Of a stretch of DNA of 64,000 bases, positions 11,466-23,028 are shown piece after piece. The DNA lies in the NCBI RefSeq assembly GCF_000204055.1, contig NW_006768769.1, forward strand, positions 374,576-438,575, in the 5' to 3' direction. Source of the stretch: Melampsora larici-populina 98AG31 (Eukaryota; Basidiomycota; Pucciniomycetes; Pucciniales; Melampsoraceae). The notes beneath the pieces were generated by a model, which did no database searches, was not told where the DNA came from, and saw nothing but the letters and a program-made list of their open reading frames with translations. Within the stretch, counting starts at the first letter, position 1, and the number at the start of each line of letters is the position of its first letter. Position numbers and translations under genes: made by a program.

Positions 11466-11880
11466 CCACTTAATAATTGGTGTTGTACTTTGTTGGTGTC
11501 CGACAAATCAATTCCTGCTGCACCCTTTTTAAACCGTCCAAAAGGTTTTGTTTTCTCTGCCAGTTGATTTGGGCTCATGGTTTGGAAAGTCTTACGTGGT
11601 TGCGGCAGTAACAGTGGGGGGGACTCCTTGTGGGTATCAGCCCTGATATAGGTGGGTTCCACAACTCAAGCGTGGAGGCCTCGCCTCTTATTTACGGTAT
11701 TGGCACGCTGCTTGAATTTTGTTTTGAGGCAAATCAAAACTTTTTTACTTCCCCTTACCGCCTGTGGCAAATCCTGGCTACTATTGGGGTCTCTCAGGTT
11801 AGTTTGAGCCTTGTGATCTCACTGGATCATATGTGGCACAGGATGGAGACTTGTTTGTATTTCAATGGCACCTCTCTGAT

Positions 11881-12393
11881 TTAAGTGATATATGTTAACA
11901 TGTTCTTTACTTTTTCCATATTTATGCATTGGACTTGGTGCAGTAGTGGTTGCAGGTCTTCCAGAACCTCTATCATCACTTCCGCATACCAACTCAAGCT
12001 GTCTGACACAATGCCTCTAGAGAGCTTGTCAGCGTCATTTTTCTTTGAAGTTACCCACACCTCCTTCAGGTGGCAATTGAATTGCCTAAGTAATTGTTGA
12101 ATCATTCTCCATTCTTTATTCACCCATTTGTCCCTTGACTTGTGATTTCTGATGCAATTTTCTGTAGTGGTGTTGTCAGTGTATACCTTAAATGTCTTCC
12201 CGTCTACTGGATACACCCTGTTCAGTACCAGCAAGCCAAGCCTGATTGCCACTGTCTCGGCCCAGGCAATCAATTGTTTGCCTGTCCTGAGGGTGAGATC
12301 TTGCCAACCCTCTCTTAGTTTGAACATGGCCCAACTAGAATGTACCATCACACCTATCCCTGCTGTCGATGCCGCGTCTCTGACCCAATTCAC
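11881..12393 (-). pseudogene. RNase H domain of DIRS-like retroelement
   Basis: Key features are the D-containing YTDNTTTENCI block and the terminal ADKLSRG (D-x-LSR), with WVNKEWRMIQQLLRQFN between them, which matches the RNase H that follows reverse transcriptase in DIRS-like elements. The start DASTAGIGV corresponds to the first RNase H strand. The preceding reverse transcriptase lies in another frame. Confidence 0.75.
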
Positions 12394-12453
12394 CTCAACT
12401 GGTTCTTGGCCTGGTATGAGGGGTCTAACCTTGAACTCTTGTAGGCAAATTTT

Positions 12454-13920
12454 TCATTCTGTTATATCTTCAACGACGTCCTCAGGTGTTCTCTTAAGTG
12501 CTTTAAGGTTTACCCAGGTATGTAGCCACCTGTAGATCAAGTTCAGGTAAGGGGCCATGTGTGGAACTATGTTTTTTGTGTGTACAAGTCTCCCAATGAA
12601 ACTGTTAATTTGTGAGCAACTCCAGCTTGAGTCTGGGACCAGAATATTGTCAATCTGTTTGCGTCTTTGATTGAGTTTCTCCTGTGGGAGTCTGACGGTA
12701 TGTTTCAAGCCGTTCCAAACAAATCCCAAGTATCTTTGCTCATGGCTGAAGTCTTTGTTCTTTTTTGGATTTGTCTTGACATCCAGTCTATCACTAAGTT
12801 CTATGATTTCTTTCAGAGATATTGTCTGCTTGGGTCTCCTGAAGATCAAATTGTCGTCAACCAGCAACATATCTTCCTGAAGCCTAGGTATTTCAATACA
12901 AGTCCTTTCCATATGTCTGCTGGCGCGCCAAACACGCCGCAACTTGCCACGCCTCCAAAACCTACCGCTAAGTCCACCCACAACCTACCTCTGAAGTCTT
13001 TGATGATCAGGAAGCGCTGTTGGCTTGGATGCCCCCAGAGCTGACAGTAAGCTTTCTCCCAATCCACTATGCACATGTCCCATTCACCTCTTGAAGAACC
13101 AAGCTACTACTTTGAAGTCATCCCAGTTTGCTGTGTAATTGTTTTTGTTGACAAAATAATTCACTGAGGGGATCTCAGGGTCTCCAATTGGCCAGGACAA
13201 ATCACTGATCATTTGAATGGACCCGTCTCCATTCTCTGAGCTGCCTAATGGGTTTGATCAGAAAAATCCAAACTTTTCCCTGATTTCCTTGTGAGTGAAC
13301 AGCCCCGCAATACGTCCCACTAGGTGTTCTTTAGCTAACATATTTTCAATTTGTTCTTTTGCTTTGAGTGCTGAGCCATGGTTTTCTGGAGTCACCATGC
13401 CCGTGTGGTGTTTGCTTGTCGACAAGCGCACACAAGTCGCATTTGTACCTCAAAGGGAGTCAGTGTGCGCTTGTCGTCGGGCAACTGCCACAAGGAAATG
13501 GTGAGTGTACCAAGGGCGGCCTGGGATCTTGTGTTGTGGGATTCCAAGCCAGAAGCCATTTTTGAATTCATCAATTATGTACGGTATTTCTTCTCCTAGA
13601 CCGTGTTCCTCCATCAACTTTGTCCATTCCCCAACATTCATCTCTGTCCTGAATGGTACCGGCCACGGCTCTAGGACTGGTACCAAATAGATCAATCTGT
13701 CCTTCAGTGGTAAGGGTATCTTATTTTTGGCTACCTTCCCGGTTGTTGTAGGACCTGGCTCTTGTTTGGCTAGCTCACATTCTTCCTCAGAGTCTGGGAC
13801 TTGCCGTAGGTTGATTACAGTATACTTGTGGATCTTTCTCTCAGTATAGAGTGCTTTTGGAAGGCCTTTCTTTACTTCTTGTATGAAGATCACCTCTTCT
13901 TGAGCTTTTGCGCTATTCAA
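12454..13920 (-). pseudogene. Reverse transcriptase of DIRS-like retroelement, multiply frameshifted
   Basis: Pieces in three frames give a family-like order: a linker with WLGIPQHKIPGRPWY near 13490-13560, then GRIAGLFTHKEI and SVNYFVNK (about 13330-13130), then DWEKAYCQL with the first catalytic Asp and FRGRLWVDLAVGFGGVASC (13070-12910), then VDDNLIF in place of YxDD (about 12850). A maturase-like end (LGFVWNGLKH, FIGRLVH) follows. Stops and at least two frame changes make it non-functional. A 13-bp inverted repeat (13421-13433 and 13463-13475) lies in a diverged part. Confidence 0.78.
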
Positions 13921-14148
13921 GAGGAACCTATTGGCACGGTTTCAGGGGTGGGTGTGGCAAGAGAAGGGGCAATGGGGCAAAAGGTTTTAACAATTTTATT
14001 GGTTAGTTTTCCCAATTACAACTTTATGAACATTCTCTATCTGATAAAAGTTACATGGTTGTACCCAATACAGTTGATAGAATCAAGTTTACATAATGTT
14101 GGGCCATAATGGACAACATGGAATTTCTGCCCGGATAACCAGTTTTGT

Positions 14149-16470
14149 TCAACCGTGTGTTGTGAGAGAAAAAGAGGGGGTGGTAGAATGAAGCAAAGGA
14201 CAAATCAGGTATTTCATGTCTTCAGCTTCTGTCTTTACCAAGCAGTCCATACAAAGCTTACCTAGTGCTTTGGTTTTTCTGAACGTTGCTGGCTCCCTTT
14301 TTGACCTCCTTTCTGAGCTTGGCTCGCCTGTTGGCTGGCGTGCTGCTGGCCTTGGTTCACCCACTAGCCTGGTTGCCTTGCGGCGTACTGACTTGGTGGG
14401 GTTTACCAAATCCGCCTTTGCCCGTGCTGGTATGACCACCTTTGTGGGCACTACTGCTGCCACTCTGGTTTGTGGTGCCAGCTTGGTTCTTTGGCGGTAT
14501 GTTGCTGTGCTGACGTCTAGAAGGTTTCTAGTGATTGGAATTGTCCCTGGGGTGGCTTGACTCCATCTGTTCACCTGTGAGGAAATTAAACTCATGCTTT
14601 GGGCCTCCCGGCGCCTAAGGGTTTCCTTCAAAGTGTAAATCCCCCGCCAAGTCAGCCTCCCATATTGCTTCTTCTCCTACCTCCGGTTGGACTCCTTTTG
14701 GTAAGACGATCTTCTCTTTCCTCTTCCTTTTCTTCTTGTCTTTATTAGATGCATATTTATCTCTAAAAGTTATGGTTCTAATAGCTAGATGGTATCTAAG
14801 AGCCACCATCCAGGAGTTGTATTTTGTCATGATCTTGCTAATGACATCTTTGTGTTCTCCTATGTACTTAGCATATTACTTCATCTTGAAAATCTCTGCC
14901 GCATACCAGGTTTCAAGATTGCACGCCTGGATGAACTCGCTGTATGTCATTTGACATTCAAGTTCCACCTCCAAGACTCCTGGGATACCGAGTTGTTTTG
15001 ATCTTGGTCTTTGTTCTCAGTTTATGTAGTTCTTGTTGAACACCAAGAGGGGTACGTAGTACCTGAGGTTTTTGAATCCCTTTGCCCAACACTGTGGTAG
15101 ATCTCTTAGTGTTCAGGATGACAACTTATCTGCCTTTTTGCTCTTCTTTTTGTCCTTTTCATCATCAGAACTTTAGCTTGAGGATGAAGACAGCGAGGAG
15201 GAGGATGAGGACAACAAAGATTGTGATGAATTACTAGCTTCATTCTCTTCTTCCCTGACAACTCTGAAGAAGAGCTTGAGCTCAAGGATTCCAACGAGGA
15301 GGATGAATTGCTGTCAGAGTCAGTCCAAGCTAGACGGGGAGGGTGATTTCTTCTTTTTCTGCTTCTTCCTCTTTGATTTTCCTTTCCCTCTTTCTTTCTT
15401 CTCCTTCCCTTTTGTCTTCTTTTTTGACTTTTCCTTTTTACTCTCCTTTCCCTTCTTTCCTTTTTTTGAAGTGCCTGAAGTTGATGTCCCGAATTTCTCA
15501 TTGTACTCCTTCTGTAGTTTGACTACCTTGCTGAACTTCTCCTTATGGATTGCTTTCACGATTTGGTCCATCAGTAGTTCCTTCTCCAAGATTGCTTTTA
15601 GCTTTTGACGGGATGTCTTCTCGAAAACTGATTAGGAGTATCACTAGGAGATTGGGGGTAAATTCATCATATTATTAGTTTCTTATCTTGTGGAAAACTC
15701 ATCTGTTTCTTGTACAATACGTGCTTTTCCCCCGTGAAAATGAGAAGGTTCTTTCCCTTCTGCCTGAAATGCTCAATGGGCCTTTGGCTGGAGTTTTCCT
15801 TTTGAGGGCTTTCATCATTGATGTATGAGAAGGATCAAAACCTTCGATCATTTATGTGATGAGAAGGGTTGTAACCTTTGACCACACACTTGGCAGAATT
15901 GGTATATTTCTGGAGGATTTGCGGTACTTGTCATCATGATTGGGATGGGGGGATTTGGGCGGATTTACGGAGGTGTGAGTAATCACACTTACAGTTGTTT
16001 CTTTCCATCAAGCCCTCCATGTTCACCTCTTTTTTATCCTCCACTAGATACTCCAAGGTAGACGTCAAGTCTGACCGTTTTATTTGGACTCCTAGATTTG
16101 GCGGTCAATCTAGATTCTGGCATGCAGACGGGTCTTTGGTTCCATTGAAATGTGCTGAGGTGCTTTCCATTCCTCCCCCTGTTTCCTCTATGCCTCCTTC
16201 AATTTGATCTCCATTGATACCGACCGATTCTTTTGATTCCTCAATCACTGTGTTCAAGTTTGACATTTCCAGGTTTTTATTGAGTGGTGAGATTGGTATC
16301 CTTGAAGCCGCTCTTCTAGCTTTTTCTTCCTGCTGTTTCTTCCTTTTGTTTTCTTTTTCCTCTTTTTGTAGTCTTTCTTTCTTCTCCTTTTCCAAGTTCT
16401 TTTTTAGAGTTCTTTGCTGTTTCTTGTAGAGCTTTAAGAAAGATCCGCTATTTTCTTGCTCTATATGCAT
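14149..16470 (-). pseudogene. Gag-like region of DIRS-like retroelement
   Basis: Several minus-strand frames are linked by composition and position. At 16470-16105 there is a coiled-coil-like Lys/Glu-rich segment. At 15589-15106 there is a long run of lysine with Ser-rich tail. Around 15090-14930 lies LPQCWAKGFKNLRYYVP, a gag-like motif of this class as I recall it. At 14631-14149 a basic Arg/Pro/Thr-rich C-terminal part follows. No CCHC knuckle is visible. It lies immediately upstream of the reverse transcriptase, as expected. Stop codons separate the pieces. Confidence 0.55.
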
Positions 16471-16581
16471 TCACGCTTGCCAGTGTGTTTTGAACTTGAG
16501 AAGAGGAATATATGAGCAGAAAAGAGAGAAAACTTGGGAGAGGAAAACTAGGAGAGATCCTTAAAGGTTACCAGGGAGTAA

Positions 16582-17197
16582 AAGTCCGTTTGGTTGCCTC
16601 CGACCTCGCAGGCGTAGAGTTGTGAGGCATCTACCTGACGATCCGCAGGCAGACCACGTCTGCCTCAAGGCGTGTACCCAAGCAAAGTGTGTTTGGTACG
16701 ACATCACTCAAAGCCGCTGACGTCCAGAATTATGGGTTTTCTTCAAACTTGAAAAAAACCAACTCATCCGTCTTCTCTTGGATTGAAAAAACAATGATCA
16801 ATCATCTTTGAAAAAAACAATCATTCAAACTTTTTTGACAAACTTGTGATTATCCTGGCCTTCATCAATGCATCAATGTTATCATCACTCTCTATCTTTG
16901 CTATTGCATCGAGGCTGATTGAGTCCACTGTTGAGCAAGGTGCTTCAATACATACCCAAGCTCGTGGTTTCAAGTCTATCGGACTAGCCAGGTCAACCTG
17001 CGAGATTTGACCAAAACGTCAAACCTGGCAGGTTGACAAATTTGGCTGGCCAACCTGGAGGTAGACACCTCAAAGGTTGCCCGCGGCTTCTGTACTGAAC
17101 AGCAGAACTTCAAGTGTATGCTTCAAACTGCCTTGAAGTGTACGCCTGATATTTCGGCTGGGTCAACCTGTGAGGTTGGAGGCAACCAAACGGACTC
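16582..17197. mobile_element. 616-bp TIR element with TAA target duplication (PIF/Harbinger-like)
   Basis: The ends are inverted repeats: AGTCCGTTTGGTTGCCTCC followed by RACCTCRCAGG, about 30 bp with 2-3 mismatches (16583-16612 against 17167-17196). TAA flanks it at 16579-16581 and 17198-17200. Internal CAACCTG/CAGGTTG strings recur as subterminal inverted motifs (about 16997-17060 and 17160-17180). There is no transposase, so it is a non-autonomous copy. It sits in the 5' leader of the tyrosine-recombinase retroelement. Confidence 0.78.
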
Positions 17198-17353
17198 TAA
17201 TGCTGGAGTGGGCAGGTCTAGGGGGAGCGGATTCAAGGAGTGAAAATCCTTGCTCTCTCACCCCGGGCCTCTATAAAGCCATGATGCTGTAGAAGCACAG
17301 GCATGGCTTGTGGTCTCACAGCCTTACACCTGTGACCTGGTTCTCCCTCTCTG

Positions 17354-18281
17354 AGAGCGTCCGCAATCGTTTGCGGTAACATTTGGCGTTAGCTAACCTA
17401 AATTTAACAATCTGTAGCCAGGGTCAACTATTTTCACACCAAATCCCACAGTCATTGTCTTTAACTTGGAGTTAAAGAAAGCTAAACTCCAAGTTAAAGA
17501 CTGGGCCTACATGGTTGTCAGCTCTAGCTTGGAGCTAATCAATCCTCAAATTCAAGGCAACACACCTGAACACACAGATGCATATTTTTTCATTGCTCAC
17601 ATGCTCAACAACGTCAAATTTAACACACATTGACTTTTTGCCTTATCATTGAAGGATCATGTTTTTGATTGTTCCTGTGCTCAACTTGTAGCATGTATAA
17701 CCAATCAAAATGAATTTGAATTCTTGCTTTCCATTGTTGGCTTAACATGTCTTAGGATTGACTGTTACAGACATACATCCACACTATAAGATTAATAATA
17801 TACAGACATCTATGCTAGAAGATATGATTAGTAAGTGAATAAGAATGGAGATTAAAATCAATGGCTGAAAGTGAAAGGAATGCTGTGAAAACAATGAGTG
17901 ATGTGATGGTTGTGCACAGGGCAAAGGTGGTGTTTGTGAACGTTGTAGTGAGAGGTAGTTGATGATGATGATTAGAGTGGTGTTGAATGATGAATGAAAA
18001 CTGGAGCAAGGTGTGAGATTTGGATGAAGATTGAAGTTGAAGTCAAGGATTTGTATGGGGTTGACGGTAGATGACCGATCCAGTAATGTTGCATTGGTGT
18101 GAGGTCAAGATTGAAGTTAACTAAGGTGTCGGTAGGCTGAGATAAATTTGTCCCAGCCTCTGATTTTTTGTTGCAAAGCTAACTAACGATCAGTTAAAAT
18201 TTGACCATTGTGGAAATTTCAAAATTGGTGAGTTAAATAGTTGCTATTCCCGCGACTTAACCCGACAATTGTGGATGCTCT
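17354..18281. mobile_element. 928-bp non-autonomous TIR element
   Basis: The left end AGAGCGTCCGCAATCGT and the right end, read in reverse, AGAGCATCCACAATTGT, are matching inverted termini with 3-4 mismatches. Subterminal gttag/ctaac motifs occur near both ends. The interior is AT-rich with no coding capacity and includes a hairpin at 17460-17500 (TTTAACTTGGAGTTAAAG and its inverse). I could not identify a target duplication, so an old insertion or boundary erosion is likely. Confidence 0.6.
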
Positions 18282-20332
18282 AATGGAATACAGAGATGCC
18301 TCCGCAGTCTTGGGGTACTCCAATAATACAACAAGACCAGGCTGGTTGATTTTTATCTTGTGACATTTTTGGCCCATGTTGGGCAGCTGTTTGGGATATT
18401 GCTCTGGATTCTGTGGTGGAAAAATATTTCTTTGCTCATCAAATTAATGTAAACTAAAATCAAAAATCCTTATATAAAAATACACTGAGTGTGATATATT
18501 CTTGTATTCATGAAAAGAAGATTCACTTGGTCAGGGTAAGCAACAGTTAAGTCATTATGTACCTTAAGCTACTCCTGTTTGCTCATACTCCACTCCATAG
18601 AAAACCGTTCAATTGGTGTGCTTGTCCAAACCCTCCATTGTAGTAAAAAGAAAGAATAAGATCTCAAGTTCAAATGCCACAAGTTACAAATATTCATTCA
18701 CTAGCTCAAGCTAGTGTTTTAACCTGTTTTAACCTCAATCTGCAATTTGACTTGCTTTGGTTACCAATATAGGGGCAAAAATCTGGTCATCTATTATTGG
18801 AGGTGTAATTATGTACAAAACTTACCTAGACCTGTCTTTGGCAGTGTGTCCATCTCTTTCAAGATTTGGCATTTTCAAGCAACAAATTGGTCAATGACTG
18901 AAATTTCTGTTTGTTCACAAATGTTTCACTCTTGGAGCTGCTCTCTCAGCAGTTTTGTTCTCACTTCAATCAAGTCCAACCTCTCAATCTCAACTCTTCA
19001 GACAATCCTTGAGCTCAGCTTTCTTATTACCTTTTCAGAAGAAATAGAGGAAAATACAACAATTTGAATGTTGGAGATGAGATGAAGGCGCTTAATAAAC
19101 AATTCGGGATTGCTCATGGGATTTCTAGTTCTCTTAATGCGTTTGGACATTTGGTTCCTAGTGTGTTTGTCTGTCTTTGGGTCGGAGAACATGGTTTCTC
19201 TTGAAGATCTGTGATCCATTGATGGTTATCTACACCCGAAACTTTCAACTATTTTCAATCTGTTCAACATCAAAAAAATCGGCCTCCTTTCATTCTTTCT
19301 GTTGTCTCTATTTCTCACGAGCTCGCGGGCTCGTTCTGGCTCGTGCCGGCTCGTCACGATCTGTCACGATATGATGTGATCATCACTGTGGTCTCAATTT
19401 AAGTCTTTTCTCTGAATTTTGATCGGCGTGTGTGCCCCTTGTGCCAAATGTCTTCAAAGGTTTTTTTGATCATGATTCAACTTCTGCGGTAATGTTTGAA
19501 TCTTTCGTGGGTCTTTGGGATCTTTCAAATGCCAGATTATCCCAGAGCGCTGGTGAGAATGCTCAAACATGCATGCTATTTCCCACCAGATTTTCTGGAT
19601 CTGGAAGGACATCATCCAATTTATGTGCTGAGAGTTGAAGTCACTTTGTCTTGGTCTTCGTTCAATTTGAGAGCAAATGCACAACGATGAGAAGAAACCG
19701 AGCACCGTTGACCCTTTTCAAACCTACGTATAGATGCCATCAAATTGCGCTGAGTTGGAGTCACACTCACTGTCTCTGACTCAACTCGCCGCACATAAAA
19801 TGGGGTAACGTCTGCAGCGTTGGCTAACGCGCAACGCCAAAGTCAGTCACTTTGCACCATCGAAGTGATCCGTGGCGCTGCCCAGCCAAAGCTTTTCGTA
19901 TCACACGTAGAAAAATCTGGGCAGCTGGCAGCCGGGCAGCTTGTGAGGTGCAACACAGCCTCTCGTCAACGTCTTCAGACATAAACCTGCGGAGTGACAC
20001 GAGAAGGATGATGGCATGTTTGAATGATCATAATTCATTTGAAAGAATTGATTTCTCGTTTCCGGTTTTCCTTTGTACCCCTATTTTGGTTCAAGACGGA
20101 ATCTGAGTGAAAGTGCTTGGTTTAACATATCACCGAGATGGATTTCAAACAGCCTCACGTGCTTCCTTTCTCTCGATGCGGTGAACTTCATCAAGTTGTA
20201 CAATTTGAGTGAACAGTGAGCACTCGACAAGCAGAGCCTCAACGAGCGGAAAGATGTGAGAGGTATGATGCACTGTTTAACAAGAGCGCTGAACGAGCCA
20301 ATTTTGCAAGCAAAACCAGCTCGGTCGCGTGT
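18282..20332. other. No supportable gene
   Basis: Open frames up to about 106 codons (for example 18747-19067 plus strand) lack recognisable motifs, splice continuation or composition bias and lie amid transposon debris. A short run of GGCTCGT-type repeats is present at 19320-19355. Sequence becomes less AT-rich after about 19300, suggesting the start of the host region upstream of the secreted-protein gene. Confidence 0.4.
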
Positions 20333-20439
20333 CTCAGACCCTCGGAGTGCACTCGTATATGTATACTCGTGACAATTTGTCACCGACCTGTGACAGTTTG
20401 TCATGCACACATGACACGAGTGCACTACGAGAGTCTGAG
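20333..20439. mobile_element. 107-bp palindromic MITE-like element
   Basis: The ends CTCAGACYCTCGKAGTGCACTCGT form a 24-bp inverted repeat with two mismatches (20333-20356 and 20416-20439). TGT flanks both sides (20330-20332 and 20440-20442), a possible 3-bp target duplication. The interior repeats tGACAnTTTGTCA twice. It lies 430 bp upstream of the secreted-protein gene. Confidence 0.65.
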
Positions 20440-20561
20440 TGTTACGGTGGCAGTGCATACTCAGGCCTGAGTGACGGTCTTATTCCTCCCGGTGAGCCGA
20501 GCTCAAACCTGATTCAACAGGACTCGAGGATCTCCAAGCAGGAGTCTGGCAGGCAGCACCA

Positions 20562-20712
20562 GTGGGATATTCCCACCAATGTCGGGTGAGGAGATTTCTA
20601 CCTGCTTGTCAGGTAACGGCTTGGAACGCGCCGAGAAGAATGGAAAGAGTATGCCGGCAGCCTCGTCACTCAATCTCATCACTCAAGGTGACGAAAGGAT
20701 TCGGCTATAAAA
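20562..20712 (+). promoter_or_regulatory. Promoter of the left secreted-protein gene: palindrome plus TATA box
   Basis: TATAAAA lies at 20706-20712, about 160 bp before the ATG, inside the string ATTCGGCTATAAAAG that is identical in the right duplicate. About 130 bp further upstream is the palindrome GTGGGATATTCCCAC (20562-20576). The right copy has a related palindrome at the corresponding position, so it may be a binding site. Confidence 0.55.
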
Positions 20713-21742
20713 GCAGCACCTCCGGCTCGTTTCTTTTCCTCACTCCTCATCCACTTCACTCATCATTACACAAGTCTCATTAAAACCGTGCTAGCCTTAC
20801 GACCTTTTACTATCAACTCTTAAAACCTGCACTTAGTCTTTAATAAACCTTTTTACGAACCAATCTCATCATGCATTTTACACTCCCACTCTTAGCTTTG
20901 TTGTGTGTCTTCCAGGCTGTTGTGGCTTTACCTACCCGATCTTCTGGTCTTGATACTGCCGCTGATTTGAGTCGTCGAGCTGGAAGTGAGCAGGTTGTTG
21001 CGGGTGGCAACGTCAAGGAGAAATCTATTGAACAAAAGTGTTTTGGCGGTATCAACAATATTTGGGGAGGCAATTTTCCATTCACTTACAATTACTATAA
21101 CAGCCTTATGTATCAAAATGGGTTCTCCGGTCTTTGTAACTCTTACTTTGGGGGTGGTTTCCAATGGGGTACCTGCGGTTCGTACTTAGGATGCCCAGGT
21201 GCCGTCAACACATTTTACAACTCCTACCTCAGTGGATTCAACGGTCTTGGCGGCCCTTCCATATTCGGCTTGAATGACAAGGACTTGAAATCAGTAAGTC
21301 TTCCGATACATTTCCTTTTTGATCCTGTGTTTTTATGAATCCTGACCTCTCCCCCTGCTGTCTACTTTGCATTTTAGGACAAGAATGCTGTTTGAGCGGT
21401 CGGATTAATCGTTTTATGACTTTTCCTGGAATTTTATGATGGTTTGTTATAGATCATCCACTACTTTGTAGTTCGTTCTTATGCTGAATTTGTTTTTTGA
21501 CCTTATGCTCACAGAATTTATCTTATGAACTCGAAATATTTTGATGTGATACGATGAACGATTTTGTTTTGTTTTCTTCTTCTTCTCTGTACTGCGCTGT
21601 TCTCCCTCGAAGTGTTTCACTATGTAGTTCAAACCTTCTTGCCCGATACGCCTATAAGTTAGTTCAAGTTTTTGTTTTGTTTTGTCTAGCTCCTTGTGAT
21701 TGGTAATTCATCGGCAAACATGCGCTCGTGGACTACAAAACC
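20605..21742. repeat. Left arm of inverted segmental duplication
   Basis: About 1.1 kb covering promoter, gene and 3' flank recurs in opposite orientation at 25545-26735. Similarity is high around the TATA box, in the coding part and in the 3' flank (for example CTAGCTCCTTGTGATYG and the TAGTCCACRAGCGCATG region, read in matching orientation), but with many substitutions and small indels. Limits are judged by eye. Confidence 0.75.
20871..21395 (+). CDS. Small secreted protein, four mature cysteines, 146 aa
   Basis: The start at 20871 (MHFTLPLLALLCVFQ) gives a clear signal peptide, with cleavage likely after about residue 20 (VVA-LP). Exon 1 is 20871-21293 and exon 2 is 21378-21395; the 84-bp intron has a GTAAGT donor and ATTTTAG acceptor, so the protein ends LKSDKNAV. 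The mature part is rich in Gly, Asn, Tyr and Phe (FPFTYNYYNSLMY, GLCNSYFGGG, GTCGSYLGCPG) and has four cysteines. I do not recognise a named family. A rust-type small secreted protein or candidate effector is plausible by composition only. A diverged inverted copy at 25917-26459 keeps the same intron but is frameshifted. Confidence 0.85.
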
Positions 21743-23028
21743 TTGACATCATCTCAATGATGCGATTATGCGGTGCCTACATTTGACCTCATGCGCGTAC
21801 TTTCCTAACATCTTCAATCTGTGATTTCCGAAAGATTTTAAACAGTACACCCTGCCGAGATGTGAAAGATCCATCCTTGCCTTAAAAGCCCTTTCTTGTT
21901 TTCGCGTTGATGAGATCATTGAACAATCTCGAATACGTACACTCACTTTAATCGTTGCTACTCGGATGCTTTAACTGAGTATCTCTAGAATAATCTTGAC
22001 TACCTTACGAACAAGCTCTCGATTCGTATGATGCATCAAGACAGGCTAGAACCACTTGAGATTGCTACCTAGTGGGATGGTCTCAAGAACTTCATTTCTG
22101 AAAGCCAAGCGAGTCGATCATGAAGGGATTGTACGATGACAGCCTCAAGAAGTTCCATTCTATTTGGCTGACACTCCGTTATGTCGGTCCGTGTGAGGTG
22201 TTTATAATATATACTTCATCACAGTCGATGTGATGTGATTTATGTATTGGTTCAAGTGGAGTTCGCTATCAAGAATCAGCTTGGACCACTGATCGCGAAT
22301 TGACGCATAGGAGAACCTGTGTACTAGTGTATAAATGATCGGCTGATGTACCCAGTTTGAATGATGTCGTGACATGCTGTTCTAAGAGTGTGATTAATGA
22401 GGAATAATGCCTATGAATTTCTGGTTGTACCATATATCACATCTTCCAAGCTTATCAAGGCTCAAGCCGAGGCCCAGGGATAAAGAGCGGAAGGCTAGAA
22501 CCTCCTCATCGTAATTTCAAGAAGCTGATATGTATCTTTTGTAAGACAAACTTCATCATACGCGTTGACGCCATTCCTCGCATATTTAGGGACAGTAAGA
22601 CGTATCACCTTAATCTGACTGTTCCAAATTCGGTAATACGAACAGCTCAGCTGGTGGAACTTTGTTACCCGTGCTTGATATCCTCATTACAGAGATAATA
22701 TCATCGACGTAATAGCAAGGAATGTGTTAGCCACTTTCGATATCCTCGACAGCGCTCGCCAGTTTTCATCATGACGTTCAGCTTTGACATCTCGGGATCG
22801 TCTTGTCATCAAATAATGCGGATTGTGCACCGATAAACGCGCGATTGCGCTGCGGAGCTTCATCTCGACATGCCTGATCTCGGCCATGCTTAGCTTGAAA
22901 CCGAATTCCACTTCTTATACTTGAACTCTAGCATGATTTTCTTCTTCCACTGGCTTGAATTCCCTCAAGTCCATTTGACGTAAGACTTAAAAACAATCTC
23001 GCACGACTCTTAGCACTTCCGTTTCATC
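21743..23028. other. No supportable gene
   Basis: Nothing convincing is visible. A minus-strand open frame of 74 codons (22687-22911) has no recognisable motif. The region is the left spacer between the inverted duplication arm and the membrane-protein gene and probably contains its promoter towards 23000. Confidence 0.4.

Larger units (their letters stand above)
4916..16470 (-). mobile_element. DIRS-like (tyrosine-recombinase) retrotransposon, degraded and nested
   Basis: Read on the minus strand from 16470 down, the order is lysine-rich gag-like region, reverse transcriptase, RNase H, tyrosine recombinase. That layout, with a recombinase instead of a DDE integrase and no LTRs, is the DIRS/Ngaro class. 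Frames are broken by several stops and shifts, so it is not autonomous. A foldback element (5179-6295) and an AT-rich insert carrying a Mutator-like element (about 6762-11110) interrupt the recombinase gene. The limits given are those of recognisable coding sequence. Untranslated ends probably reach to about 4590 and 17345, but terminal repeats were not resolved. Confidence 0.8.

Noticed and set aside
15276..15608. Plus-strand Phe/Ser-rich open frames
   Set aside because: They are the complement of the lysine-rich gag-like region and have no independent support. The same applies to 49265-49549 and 56163-57022.
4590..17330. Short GTAAGGCTGT at one end and its inverse at the other as terminal repeats of the DIRS-like element
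   Set aside because: Ten bases over 12.7 kb are not significant, and the surrounding sequence does not pair.
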